A stretch of DNA of 64,000 nucleotides from Paramecium octaurelia (taxonomy: Eukaryota > Ciliophora > Oligohymenophorea > Peniculida > Parameciidae). Under the pieces are notes generated by a model. The model was not told the DNA's origin and ran no database searches. It saw only the letters and a list, made by a program, of their open reading frames with translations. The position numbers and the translations under genes are program-made. Position 1 is the stretch's first letter. Each line of letters starts with the position of its first letter. The stretch spans positions 514,506 through 578,505 of the forward strand of contig CAJJDP010000008.1 in assembly GCA_905182995.1 (NCBI GenBank). The letters run 5' to 3'. Shown here one piece after another: positions 48,456 through 60,546 of the stretch.

Positions 48456-50478
48456 ATGCTGAGACTTGTGAGCAAGAAGTCATTCTCATCAACATTTAAT
48501 GTGTTGGATACCTTCAAAACATTCAAAAGCGTGGTAAGAATAATTGCTTAACTCTAAGATCACAGCTCCAATTAGACATATAAGGTCATATGTTAGATAG
48601 GATGGCGTTCATAGTTCTATGACACCTAACTTGACATATTAGGCTTTTGATGAAGTGCTTCATGAATATTATGCTGCTTATTCTGGAAATCCATTCCACT
48701 TATAGGTGTATAATAACCTCGATAACATCTAAACTGTCAATTTTGGTACAGTAGACAATCCTTGCGTTATTTTCACTGCAGATACTCCATTCAGATATGT
48801 GGGATGCACAGGTTTGTAAAACGAAGACGATTATGAACAACATGAAATTCATCTTTTCATGCTTAGAGAAGGTCCATTATAGAGATGCCCAATGTGTGGT
48901 CAAGTTTTCAAATTGGTTAGACTTAGACAATAAGAGGATGAGGAAATGTCTTACTATAGAGATTCATTCCATCCTATTGATATTTTTGAATTGGATGTAA
49001 AATAAATCTCCTATTTTAGAATGAAAATGTTTAATCAATTAACATGTTCAAAATGTGGACTCACAGAGAAGCTTCATTATTTGAGAGTGCTTTGTATGAA
49101 TAAAACATTATGGTAACTATGGATAACGATGTACACGATAGATTACTTGTTGATCCAGCCTATAGAATGTGGAGATTTTAACATGGTGAAGATAAATTAA
49201 AATACATTGATTAATAATTGAAATAAGCAGGCTATAATGAAGAAAGAATCTACAGAAATCCAAAATACAAATTACCAATGTAAAAGGCAACATATGCAGC
49301 TGTCATTGAAGCAGAGAAAGTGTTGGCTATCTAAGAGAGATTAGAAAGAAAAGTGAACAGATTCCATGTTAGAGAATATCTTGATTTTGCTAATCATGCC
49401 AGAAGAGAAAGAAGAATGAGATTAAGATAAAAGGAAAGATGGGAGAACAATTACACTTACTTCTATGGAGGTCTTACTGAAGAGGAATAATTATATAATG
49501 ATTACTTTGAAACAGATTAAGAATTATACAAGGATGACGAATAAGTTGAATAGAGAATTGATGAGGCAGTTGCTTAAGTTGATCCTAAATATAGTCCTCT
49601 CAGATTTGACTTCTAAGAAGCCTATACTCACAACCCTGAAGAAGATTAAACATCCCTTCTTGAAAAGAAATTGTGGAGATTCAAATATAGATTAGCATTT
49701 GATTGCACCAAAGATTATTAAGTTAGAGAAAGAAGATTGATTGAAAGACATTTGGCAAGAATGACCAAAGACCCAGAATACGTGGCTGTTTTCAAGAATC
49801 TATAAACTGCTGTTAATTCAGAAAATGAATTTGCACTCTTATAGGCTGAAAAGGACTATTATAATCTTGCAGCTAAGGAAGGATGTAATATTATTATATC
49901 AAATATTTAGTTCTTTAATACAAGGATTATTTTGAAGGAGATACTTCTGCTGAAATTGAATTAGTTGAGGAATTATATAAGGCTTCACCTTTGGCATTCA
50001 GCAAAGTTTTTGTAAATCATTCAGCAAGATTAGTCTAATAAGAAGGTTTCTAGAAATTCCCTAAAAGAGCTTGGAATGATAGTCTTGGATTAATTTAAAA
50101 TTATGTTTTAGATTTCTAAGATTTTTCATCTAACATAGTACCCAAAGCTCAAAAATTGGCTAATTATGCTGGTTTATAAAATGTAATTATAAAATATTCT
50201 ATTTGTAGGTACTTCCTGCTGATGAGTAAGAATTGGTAAAACTTGGTTTAGATAAGACTGAATAAATTGCAAGATAAAAAATTGCATAAGCTTAAGAAAA
50301 ACCATAACTAAATGAGCCAAAAAAGTAAGCTCAACAATAATAAGCTCCTCCAAAAGTTGAAGCAGAGTAATAATAATAACAATAGTAATAACAATAATAA
50401 TAATAATAATAGTAATAATAGTAATAGTAATAATAATAGTAATAATAAAAGAAAGGACCATTCACCAAAAAAAAATGA
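48456..50478 (+). CDS. enlarged cytochrome c oxidase COX5B-like protein with poly-Gln, about 640 aa
   Basis: Likely subunit of mitochondrial complex IV. An N-terminal presequence (MLRLVSKKSFSSTFNVLD) precedes a COX5B-type block: NPCVIFTADTPFRYVGC, EQHEIHLFMLREGP and RCPMCGQVFKLV with the zinc-binding cysteine pair. The usual subunit is about 100-130 aa; here a helical, charged extension of about 450 residues follows, ending in 27 consecutive Gln codons (50370-50450) and KKGPFTKKK. Ciliate respiratory complexes are known for enlarged subunits. Introns of about 25, 23, 26 and 26 nt; TGA 50476-50478. Confidence 0.8.
50370..50450 (+). repeat. poly-Gln tract written in TAA/TAG
   Basis: 27 in-frame Gln codons: 25 TAA or TAG and only two CAA. 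Under the standard code this would be 25 stops. The same bases read as poly-Asn/Ser in another + frame and Ile/Val on the other strand, which explains the spurious frames there. Confidence 0.9.
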
Positions 50479-50543
50479 TAATTTTCATTATTCATTAAAC
50501 AGAATATTACATTATAATTATATTTCAGACTAACATTATATAT

Positions 50544-51917
50544 TCATTCTTATTGATCTTAATTTTATTCTATTTGCATTTCTTCCCTATTATCTCTATA
50601 CTCAGAAAACAGTTCTTAATAATCAACCTTTTATCGACTTTCCTTTCCAATTGCATGATGATCAATTTAAGCACAACCAGGATTTATTTATTTGAGGTTT
50701 TCTAGAATTTATACGCTTTAAAGAATATTGATCTGATTTACATATTTTTTTCCAAATAATCTTTAGAATTTTACTCTTCCATATTCGAAATTGGTAAATG
50801 TAATTTATATTCAGGACCAAAATAGACTTTGTAATCTGATTCATCAGGAATATTATCTTATATTGGTACATTCAAAGCTAGAGAAGTTTCATAAGTCCAA
50901 CATCTGGGAACATTTCTCAGAGTATAGCCTCCCCCTCCAACCATTATTATTGGAACATTGAATTTCTTCAAATACTCAATGCATGTGCCATGTCCTACAT
51001 TGATATCAAATTAGTACCTTTAATACTTAAATTGAAACACCCCAATCGATCACCACTAAGACTGTCAGTACCTCCTTATAACATTACAACATCAGGTCTG
51101 AAATTTTCCATAATTTTATCGATGACTGGTTTGAAAATATATTAGATTGAGTCATCATTTAAACCTTCATTCAAAGGAAAGTTAACTGCATAATATTTCC
51201 CTTTATCATGTCCAACATCATCAATATGTCCAGTTCCTGGGAAGTATTCTTTAAATTTATGAAATGAACATGTCATCACTCTATCAGTTAAATAGAAAGC
51301 TTCCTCTACTCCATCTCCATGATGAATATCAATATCAACATAAAGTACTCGCTAATATGTTTTTAATAATTCTAATATCCCAAGCACGCAATCATTAACA
51401 TAACAGAATCCACTTGCCTCACTTTACTTGGCATGATGTAATCCTCCACTCCAATTAATTGCAATATTGCTTTTTTGATCTGCAATCACACATGCTGCAC
51501 CAACTGATCCAGATGTTTAACATAGGCAAAAATCGAACAACCTATCTAAGACTGGACAATCCTCCATAAAATTAACTAAACTCAAGGTCTAATTTTACAT
51601 CTATAAAGTTGATCTTCATATTGACATTTATTTTCAGGAGTAATTATTTTGATTAAATCTATGTATTCGTAAGAATGAAATTAAGTTAATACATCTTCAT
51701 CCACTCTTTTTATGTATGTTTATACAAAAGATTAATCCTAAATATTCAATTTTAAATGTCTTACAATACAATTCATATATTATTTCAATCCATAATGACC
51801 GACTAAATCATCTGTTATGGCTACTCTTAATGGCTTCATTGGGTGTGTAGTTGAATAATTGAATGTCCCGAATTCTTCATCATAGTAGTATGTCACCTTC
51901 TATTTAAAGAGATTCAT
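50544..51917 (-). CDS. class I histone deacetylase (RPD3/HDAC1 type), 433 aa
   Basis: Zinc-dependent lysine deacetylase. Family blocks in order: [50 protein letters not shown] with the His-His dyad, [19 protein letters not shown] with zinc ligands, [30 protein letters not shown] with the zinc Asp and [20 protein letters not shown] with the transition-state Tyr. The acidic Gln/Glu tail is typical of class I. Introns of 23, 23 and 26 nt restore the frame; total divisible by three. Start 51917, TGA 50544-50546. Intact through copy 1 of repeat C. Confidence 0.95.
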
Positions 51918-52568
51918 CTTCCCAAATAAATTTTAGAATTTTATTATTGACTTTATAACTTTTTTAATTACAAGATTTTAATAAAATCACAATTACCTTC
52001 TAAAACTGCCTCTTTGTTACACCCTCCTCAATTTTTAGCAAATATACTTTCATTTTTGATTATTCTATTGGCATTAACAGAATTTATACAATTTAATTTC
52101 ATTTTAATTATATTATCTGTTAATCAAAAAATGTTTTCTGCCAGGGATTAACTTAGCTTTTCAAGAAAAACTATGCAACACTTTTCAATCGCCTCTTAAA
52201 AACCTATTAGATATGCAACCTAGTACTGTGGGGATGCTGAATATTCATCTTCAATTTTCAATTCTGATTATGAATTACTAAGAACAAAAGAAAAATATAA
52301 ATAAAAGTGTGAGGAAATAGATATGAAGAAAAATCAATTAAATTCTGATCATCTAGATCTCGAATTTAGAGCTGAGGTATCATTTACTTTCCTATGTAGA
52401 AACTAAGGTAAGGAGAGAATGAGGTTAAGTATATGGCTGAACTTCTAAAAAAAAAGCTTAAATAAATTAAGCAACAAGAATAATAAATAAAGGAAAATCA
52501 AAGTTCCTTTGCTGATAAATTCAGGGATAAGGAACAATCAATAATTGAATAATAAAAATTAATCAAAG
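51225..52568. repeat. direct repeat C, copy 1 (assembly overlap)
   Basis: 1,344 bp identical to 52570-53913 in every line compared, offset 1,345, with one N between. Confidence 0.93.
52131..52568 (+). pseudogene. 5' fragment of the 301-aa coiled-coil gene (copy 1)
   Basis: Same start and intron as the full gene at 53476, cut off by the N. An assembly duplicate. Confidence 0.65.
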
Positions 52569-52569
52569 N
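52569..52569. other. single N: unmerged contig join
   Basis: One ambiguous base between the two copies of repeat C. Confidence 0.95.
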
Positions 52570-53262
52570 TATGTCCAGTTCCTGGGAAGTATTCTTTAAA
52601 TTTATGAAATGAACATGTCATCACTCTATCAGTTAAATAGAAAGCTTCCTCTACTCCATCTCCATGATGAATATCAATATCAACATAAAGTACTCGCTAA
52701 TATGTTTTTAATAATTCTAATATCCCAAGCACGCAATCATTAACATAACAGAATCCACTTGCCTCACTTTACTTGGCATGATGTAATCCTCCACTCCAAT
52801 TAATTGCAATATTGCTTTTTTGATCTGCAATCACACATGCTGCACCAACTGATCCAGATGTTTAACATAGGCAAAAATCGAACAACCTATCTAAGACTGG
52901 ACAATCCTCCATAAAATTAACTAAACTCAAGGTCTAATTTTACATCTATAAAGTTGATCTTCATATTGACATTTATTTTCAGGAGTAATTATTTTGATTA
53001 AATCTATGTATTCGTAAGAATGAAATTAAGTTAATACATCTTCATCCACTCTTTTTATGTATGTTTATACAAAAGATTAATCCTAAATATTCAATTTTAA
53101 ATGTCTTACAATACAATTCATATATTATTTCAATCCATAATGACCGACTAAATCATCTGTTATGGCTACTCTTAATGGCTTCATTGGGTGTGTAGTTGAA
53201 TAATTGAATGTCCCGAATTCTTCATCATAGTAGTATGTCACCTTCTATTTAAAGAGATTCAT
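52570..53262 (-). pseudogene. 5' fragment of the HDAC gene (copy 2)
   Basis: Carries the HDAC start (53262) and the first half of the enzyme, but the catalytic C-terminal half is absent because the copy ends at the N. An assembly duplicate. Confidence 0.7.
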
Positions 53263-53913
53263 CTTCCCAAATAAATTTTAGAATTTTATTATTGACTTTA
53301 TAACTTTTTTAATTACAAGATTTTAATAAAATCACAATTACCTTCTAAAACTGCCTCTTTGTTACACCCTCCTCAATTTTTAGCAAATATACTTTCATTT
53401 TTGATTATTCTATTGGCATTAACAGAATTTATACAATTTAATTTCATTTTAATTATATTATCTGTTAATCAAAAAATGTTTTCTGCCAGGGATTAACTTA
53501 GCTTTTCAAGAAAAACTATGCAACACTTTTCAATCGCCTCTTAAAAACCTATTAGATATGCAACCTAGTACTGTGGGGATGCTGAATATTCATCTTCAAT
53601 TTTCAATTCTGATTATGAATTACTAAGAACAAAAGAAAAATATAAATAAAAGTGTGAGGAAATAGATATGAAGAAAAATCAATTAAATTCTGATCATCTA
53701 GATCTCGAATTTAGAGCTGAGGTATCATTTACTTTCCTATGTAGAAACTAAGGTAAGGAGAGAATGAGGTTAAGTATATGGCTGAACTTCTAAAAAAAAA
53801 GCTTAAATAAATTAAGCAACAAGAATAATAAATAAAGGAAAATCAAAGTTCCTTTGCTGATAAATTCAGGGATAAGGAACAATCAATAATTGAATAATAA
53901 AAATTAATCAAAG
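52570..53913. repeat. direct repeat C, copy 2 (assembly overlap)
   Basis: Second copy of 51225-52568, continuing into unique DNA at 53914. Confidence 0.93.
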
Positions 53914-54404
53914 AAAAACAAGACCAATTAATATTGAAAGAAGAATAACTAAAAGTAAGAGAGTAAAGTCTTAAAGAGAAAGAGTCCCTTCTACAGGAGT
54001 AAACTACTTATTACACGTAATTCAATGAACGTCTAAAAATCAATATAGAAGAAACGAATAAAAAGGAGTGTATCTATTTTAAATATAGTTTAGAATTTTA
54101 CATGCAATAAATAAGTAAAATGAATTAAACAGTTGAAACCTTGTTGCATCACGAAAATCATATAAGAGACTTAGAATTCAGACTAACTTAGTAGATTTAA
54201 GGATTAAAAGATTTTGATAATTAAATTAGGTAATAGTAAACGGCTATAGTAGAATTTAAGTTCTAAATTGCAAATAATAGGAAGAATTAATTGATTAAAA
54301 AGAATAAGGCATTCTAAATAGTCAAGAACTCATCAATCGAAAATTACTTTGGGATTAAAAAAATATTACTAGATAGCATCTATAGTAGATTTCAAACTAT
54401 ATGA
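53476..54404 (+). CDS. coiled-coil protein, 301 aa
   Basis: Ser/Gln-rich head (MFSARDQLSFSRKTMQHF), then a continuous Gln/Glu/Lys coiled coil (about residues 55-270). One 23-nt intron near 53723-53745 restores the frame; length divisible by three. TGA 54402-54404. Divergent from the HDAC gene, with 213 bp between the starts. No family recognised. Confidence 0.75.
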
Positions 54405-55121
54405 CTGATTAAAAGTACTATTGAATAAACTATGTTGTATTTTCTTATTTAATTAAATGTACCAAATCTTATTTTCTTCCATTTTGATATTAATATTCTG
54501 TTAATTTACTTACTTTTGAGTTATTGATTTTCTTAATTTTGTAATAGATATATCAGAAAGTTATAGTATAAATAGATGTTTAATTTTTGCAAAAAGTTAA
54601 GACTAATTGAAGAGAATGATTTGATATTGAATTTTTAGGAAAATTTCAAATTACTGTTTACTGTTATATTGTCTATCAAAATAAATTAATTTTTAATTCA
54701 TATTTTCTATCTATTTTGGAATAAGGTAAAACTAATGGATTGACAATATAGGTATATATTTTTTAAATGTTAAATAATTAGGCTGGGATTTGTTTTCAGC
54801 AAAAATTAATTTTGTAGATTTTTTTTGGAAATTATAAATTGGCTTTTTTTCTTAAAATAAGCGCTTTATCTTTTATTATGCTTTTAGTGATTCTGATAAT
54901 TAATATTAAATTCAATTTAGATTTGATAAGCCCTAAAAATAACTATCACTGGTATAAATTGTTATAATCTCATTTTTTTATAATTGTACAAATAATGAAA
55001 AGTTAAGTTTTCTTTCTAGATTTGATTTAAAAGAAGTGATAAATTTAAATTAACAATTAACATTATACTTATAAAGAAAGAAAAATATAGATTTAAAGAT
55101 TATGATCATGTAAAATTTATA
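54405..55121. other. intergenic between convergent genes, about 720 bp
   Basis: Long T runs and no coding-like frame of useful length on either strand. Confidence 0.45.
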
Positions 55122-56456
55122 TCAATCAATAAATAATTTTAAAAGTGAATTGCATATTTTATTCTCTAATCTTACTCTTATGTCTAAATCAACTCTCATT
55201 TCTTCGTTTCCTTTCAAGGGATATTTGCATCTATATCTTAATGATAGAAGTCTAAATAAATGTTGGTATTCAGCATCCTCTTCATTATTCTTATCACTTT
55301 TTCGCTTTTGAATTGATAATTTAGCTAAGCATTCCTCCAACCATAGATTCGTTCCATCTCTTCGCTCAGATAAATGATATTCATCTTCTCCAAGTGCTAT
55401 TCTAGCCATGTGATCATTTAAAATCAATTTTCCATAATAAGGAAAATATATTTTAATAAATTTCTTCATTCTAATATCGTATAATTTAAATACTTTCTGT
55501 ATAAGTATAATACAATGAGAAATCCTCTCACATTTCTATTTTTTAATTCTTTTGTATTTATTGAAAACAAAATGGCAGAACTCTATTTTCTATTAAAAGC
55601 TTGATTAGCAGATCTCACAAATATTTCAAATATGATATCTGTGATAGATTCTCTCATATAATGCATTAAAGCTAAGACTCCATCTAATAAATTTTTATCT
55701 TCTGAAACTTTAACATAAACAGGTTATAAATTTTATTTGACTTCTTCATCCCTTTCTGCACGCATTTTATCAATTAATAGATATTCTCTTAATTTTCGTT
55801 CTCTTCTGGCTAGTTCAGCATTTGCTTCATTTAATTCCGATTTTAATGTATTGATTTCATCATTCATATTTTTAACTTAACGATTCAACTCTGCGTTTAG
55901 TTTTTTTAAATTATCATTTTCAACTAAAAATGGCAAATTCAGCTCTTTCGAGTCTTTTGAAATCTTTTTTATTTCTGAACCAGAGTCTTAATTTCTATTT
56001 GCAAATTGTGTCATAAGTTATTAAAGCTAATTAGTAATGTCTTGAATTTATTAATCCTTTTATTTCATTGCTCTTTCCAATTCTCTAAGTTTTGGAGGTT
56101 CAGCTTCAACCCTGTTAGAATTTTGAAATTTATCTTAATTCAATCTATTAATTTGGTAAAGTTCGTGTTCTAAATATTTGACTCTTCCACTGAGCCTGGA
56201 GATTTCAATATTCCTTAAATTGAATACAACACTTACTTTTGTGCCACAAGAGCTTCAAAATTATATTACATATCAGTAATAATGGCTCTCAATCGCAAAT
56301 TGTCTTCCTCATGCAAACCCTTAATAAAATGCAATCTATCTAGGGTTTAGGATAGTGTTGAGATTTCCTTAATATAAATCAATTCTGTACATGATTTCTG
56401 ATATCGATTCCTTGTAGTAGATTTGGTATAACATACTCGTCGTTAGCAATTTACAT
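55122..56456 (-). CDS. coiled-coil protein with helical C-terminal domain, 420 aa
   Basis: ATG 56456; introns of 26 nt (about 56411-56436), 23 nt (about 56214-56236) and 23 nt (about 55470-55492); TGA 55122-55124; total divisible by three. Residues 30-250 are mostly coiled coil. The last about 150 are globular and conserved-looking (IYFPYYGKLILNDHMARIAL; HLFRLLSLRYRCKYPLKGNE). The last exon appears as a stand-alone 115-aa frame if splicing is ignored. No family named; possibly ciliary or cytoskeletal. Confidence 0.75.
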
Positions 56457-56630
56457 TTAATAATTTAATTTTCCAATTAATTATATTACTGCTAGTATGT
56501 TTTAAGTAGAAGATTATATGCATATTATTGAGTTTTCATTTACATGCACAATAACTTCATTTAATGATTAGCATAATAGACACCAAGTTCAATTTTATTA
56601 TAAAATAATATATATAAAAATAATATTACA

Positions 56631-56907
56631 ATGTCCCAAGAACATGATTTAGATGACATAGCTGAATAGCAATTGGCCGAATAAACTGCTCTGAGTTAAA
56701 TACCTTCAATCCCAGATCAGGCATTGCCAACTCGACAATATTTGGAGAAAGCAGTTATCGATCAACTTCATGGTAGATTATTTGAATTAAAGTGAAGATG
56801 CATTAAAGGCATTGGCAAGGGAAAGACCCAAAAATCCAATTGAATTTTTTTCATATTATTTGTTGACTCAACATTGCAACAAAAAGAAGGAATTACAAGA
56901 ATAATGA
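56631..56907 (+). CDS. DPY30: DPY30-domain protein, 83 aa
   Basis: Small dimerisation/docking protein of histone H3K4 methyltransferase (COMPASS) complexes; related domains also sit in ciliary radial spokes. After an acidic N-terminus it reads LPTRQYLEKAVIDQLHDAL, ALARERPKNPIEFFSYYLL and a short basic end, which covers the whole DPY30 motif. One 25-nt intron near 56772-56796 makes the motif continuous. Length fits DPY30 itself (about 100 aa). The proteasome gene starts 56 bp downstream. Confidence 0.9.
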
Positions 56908-56963
56908 AATTAACTGCAGTATAATTGTATAATCCCAATGTGATAATAAATATTTAAATATTA

Positions 56964-57784
56964 ATGCTCAAACATCTTTATGATACAGATTGTGTGACAT
57001 GGTCCCCACAAGGAAAGTTGTTCTAGGTCGAATATGCTATGGAAGCTGTCAAATAGGGAAGCATTTGTTTAGGACTCAAATCAAATGAATATGTTGTCCT
57101 ATGCAGTCTTAAACGATAACCTTCAGAATTAGCTGGTTATTAAGAAAAGCAATTCAAAATCGATGATCATATGGCTATTGCTATTGCTGGATTAACTGCT
57201 GATGCTAGTAAAAATCAAACATAGTATTTTAGGGGTGCTCTGTAAATATATGAGAACAGAATGTTTGGAATATAAATACACTTACGAGTCTCATCATCCA
57301 GTTGGAAGACTAGTATTTAAAGTAGCAGAAAGTATGAACAATCATATTCATCCAAGAATCACAGCATAAAACATAGAGTGGAGCCAAAAGACCTTATGGA
57401 GTGGGATTATTGGTTGCAGGCATAGATCCAAATGGAGTACATTTGTTTGAGACATGTCCATCAGGAAACTATTATGAATATAAGTGTCAAGCCATAGGTT
57501 CAAGATCGTAGGCAGCCAGAACTTATTTTGAAAGTTGGTTCCATTTATTTGAGAAAAGTACCTTAGAATAGTTAATTTTACATGGTTTGAGTGCCCTTAA
57601 GAAGGCAATCATGGAAGATGAAGAGTAATCATTCAATCGCTATTTTAGATTAAATGAAAGAAATGTCGAAGTGGGTATCTTAGGCAAAAATTAGAAATTT
57701 ATTCACCTTAATGCCTAAGAATTAAAAGACTATATAGTAAAATTAGAAACATTTAATGCCAACACTTAAATTTAATAAGAGTGA
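56964..57784 (+). CDS. PSMA1: proteasome subunit alpha type-1, 256 aa
   Basis: 20S proteasome alpha ring subunit. Family start [86 protein letters not shown] and [12 protein letters not shown]. The [21 protein letters not shown] block and late sequence favour alpha-1 over the other alpha types. Two 25-nt introns (about 57209-57233 and 57336-57360); length divisible by three and close to the family norm. TGA 57782-57784. Confidence 0.95.
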
Positions 57785-57834
57785 TGATTAAATAATAATA
57801 TTGATATATTTATATAGAAACACATATGGTCCAA

Positions 57835-60143
57835 TCATTTTTCGATACTAAATTTTTATCCATAAGTAAAGTTTGTGTTAAGCTTTGTATCTCGTCTCTC
57901 TTGTTGCTTTTGTTTTTCTAGATATGATAAGAATTTATACTATTTTATTCTTTTTCTTCCTTCCCCCACTCTTCTATAACCAATTTGTAGTCAAATTTAC
58001 GAACATCAGATTCCCCTTATAACTCAAATAGTCTTAAAAAAAAGTAATCAAAGGCTTCATTGCTAAGACTTATTCCAATATAATTAAATGCTTTTGTCAA
58101 CTAATCTTTTGTCAGTTGAGGCTAATTAAATGTAGGGAGATATGATAAGATTGACTTTTTAAATTTCATAATTTATGCACTTATCTCATTACTATATTGT
58201 CTTTCTTCATCCTCTGTAAATATTCTACATTTTCCTATCAATTATTTGAATATGCTTCTCACTATCTATAATTGACAAGTGGCTTCTTCATCATATTCCA
58301 CCCAATCTTAAGTGTTATCTTCAATCATATATCTAGCCAATAAGTACATTTTCTCTACATCCTTCAACTCAAAAGGACTGTCACTTAATTTCAAAGCAAT
58401 ATCCTTAATAGAAATCCTGCCTTTTTATTTTATCTAAGCATCAAAAAGATCATTTTCAACCACATCTTCTAATTTTAATTTTTTCAATCTAAACCTCATG
58501 TTCAATTCTAAGCCTAGATCCTTAATATCTTCTTATTTAACTGTTCTTCTTCTTCTAACTCCACCACTTTATGGTCGTTGTTTTTAGCTTGGCTTCTCTT
58601 CTTGAATTAATCCCAATTAACTACCCTAATTGTGATGATGTGGTTAGTTAATAGGCAATTATGAAAGAGGAGGTTTAGAATCCTTTTCAAAACTTGGTAT
58701 AACAGCCATAGTGCCCATTGTAGCCAATTTAACAGTTGAAGTTCTTGCACTTTTTCTGTCTGATTTCTATTATTGCGGATATTCTTCCTGGAAATCTTAC
58801 TATGCAACTTATAATAGTAAATTCTTATATTTTTCATCCACCAATTCAAATTAGTTTTTATAATATTCCATATCATTTTCCAACTGTTTTCTCTCTCTTT
58901 CTTATTATTTGAAATTCTCTTATTCATAATGTTTCATCTCTTATATGTGTTTTTCTAATTGTTTTATAGTTTCATTCCTTTCATCAATATTAATTTTAAG
59001 ATCTATGATATTCTATTCTAATTCTCTAATGTGCAGATCATCATTATGAGTTTTGGTAGCTTTAATAATTAAATTGTTATTTATGGTCTTTAAATTTTAG
59101 ATTTCTTATTATAGGATTTCACATTTATCATTATATTCTTATACTTATTATTTTAGATATTCTGATTACTCCTCTGCTCTTGTCTTCAACATATCATACT
59201 ATTCACACTTAACTTAAGCATTGAATAGTTCCTCGTCCTTTTATTTGATTAACCCATTAAACTAATCCATTTCCTATTGGAGAGAATTGATAACCTTCAT
59301 TTACACATAGAATTTCTCCTCAAAATTATCCATCTAAACAGCCCTAAAAATTAAAATCTTATATACATTTTTTAGGCTGCCTAATTCCTCAGAGCTTAAT
59401 CTAATAAACTTCTAAGTCTTATTGATTCTTCTATATAGTTTTTTAATTCAGCTTCGATCTCTTATATCTTAGTAACTTTAATGTGTTTCTTCAATATCGA
59501 TAACTCGGCCTCTTTTTCTGTTAATTATGATTTCACATCTTTCAGAGTCTTCTTTAGATTATTCATTAAAATATGATCCCCCAATGCTTGATGTCCTTAA
59601 CCTGTTTGTATATAGCTATCCAAATTTTCAAGTAGCTTTTCCAATTTTGAATTTTCCTTTTAAAGTTACCCATTTTTAGTTTTCAATCTCACATTCTCCT
59701 CTTTGATCTTATTGATTTATTATTTGAGTTCTATTTGTTCTTCATATAAAGTTTCCTTTTCTTTTTTAATATTTTTTGGTAACTTTTTATCCCCAATTTA
59801 TGAAGGTGGATTTAATAAAATGGCATTAATACTTAATTTTTAACAATTATAATTACTCTATTCCTTGCTTATCAAAATTATCATAATCTTACTCTTCTAA
59901 AATAACCTCTTCATCTGTTCTTTTCTTTCCTCTAATAATAGTAAAAATTATTTACAGTTTCGAATTTTTTGTCACTACAGCTGAATGCGGTCTAACATTC
60001 GGTAACTTCTTAGTGCCTCCATAAGTGTTTGACAATTAAGATGGTAAGCGTGATTTAGCACTATCAGGTCTTCCTTTTAAGTTAAATGCCTAAATTAAGA
60101 TAAATCTTACTGAAGAAGGTCGGCTTTGAAAATCGTATTCCAT
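57835..60143 (-). CDS. large coiled-coil protein, about 740 aa
   Basis: The basic N-terminus is Ser/Arg/Pro-rich (FQSRPSSVRFILIQAFNLKG; RPDSAKSRLPSQ), as in many microtubule-associated ciliate proteins. A very long coiled coil follows, then a C-terminal helical segment with FNYIGISLSNEAFDYFFLRL and EEWGKEEKEQ, where a degenerate EF-hand-like fold is possible. ATG 60143, TGA 57835-57837, 50 bp from the convergent PSMA1 stop. Several introns are needed; only the last (about 57917-57939) was placed. Function not assigned. Confidence 0.75.
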
Positions 60144-60546
60144 TTTATAATTTAAAATAATAACTATTTCATTCAATAATAATATCAATATTATTATCAC
60201 ATGATAATAAGTAAATTTTGTATGTCATCATTTCAAATATCATAACTTATATGCTGTTTTAGAATTCATATTGCTTTAATCTAAAATATTTGGATTGAAA
60301 TTATAATTCAAATTTTTATAATATGTTTCTTGTATAAATAAAAGGCAAGTAAAGTATGGTAACGTATGAAATTTATATTAATAGTTATGATGAAAATATA
60401 GATAGACTTTTTTAGTTTTTAAATAGGTAACAACAACTTGATTTATGTTTTTTCTGTGTTTATAAATTAAGATGCGAAATTAAAGTCTGAGGATTGAAAG
60501 GAATAATTAATTACAATGTTTAAACTTATTTAATATTATTAATCGT
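60144..60546. other. intergenic, AT-rich
   Basis: About 400 bp between two minus-strand genes; no coding frame with support. Confidence 0.45.

Noticed and set aside
50174..50533. Ile/Val-rich minus frame and Asn-rich plus frame
   Set aside because: Both are other-frame readings of the poly-Gln TAA/TAG repeat.
52570..53262. A truncated HDAC paralogue
   Set aside because: Identical to the full gene's 5' half and ends at the N; an assembly duplicate.
55122..55469. Separate 115-aa gene
   Set aside because: A 23-nt intron joins it in frame to the coiled-coil gene that starts at 56456.
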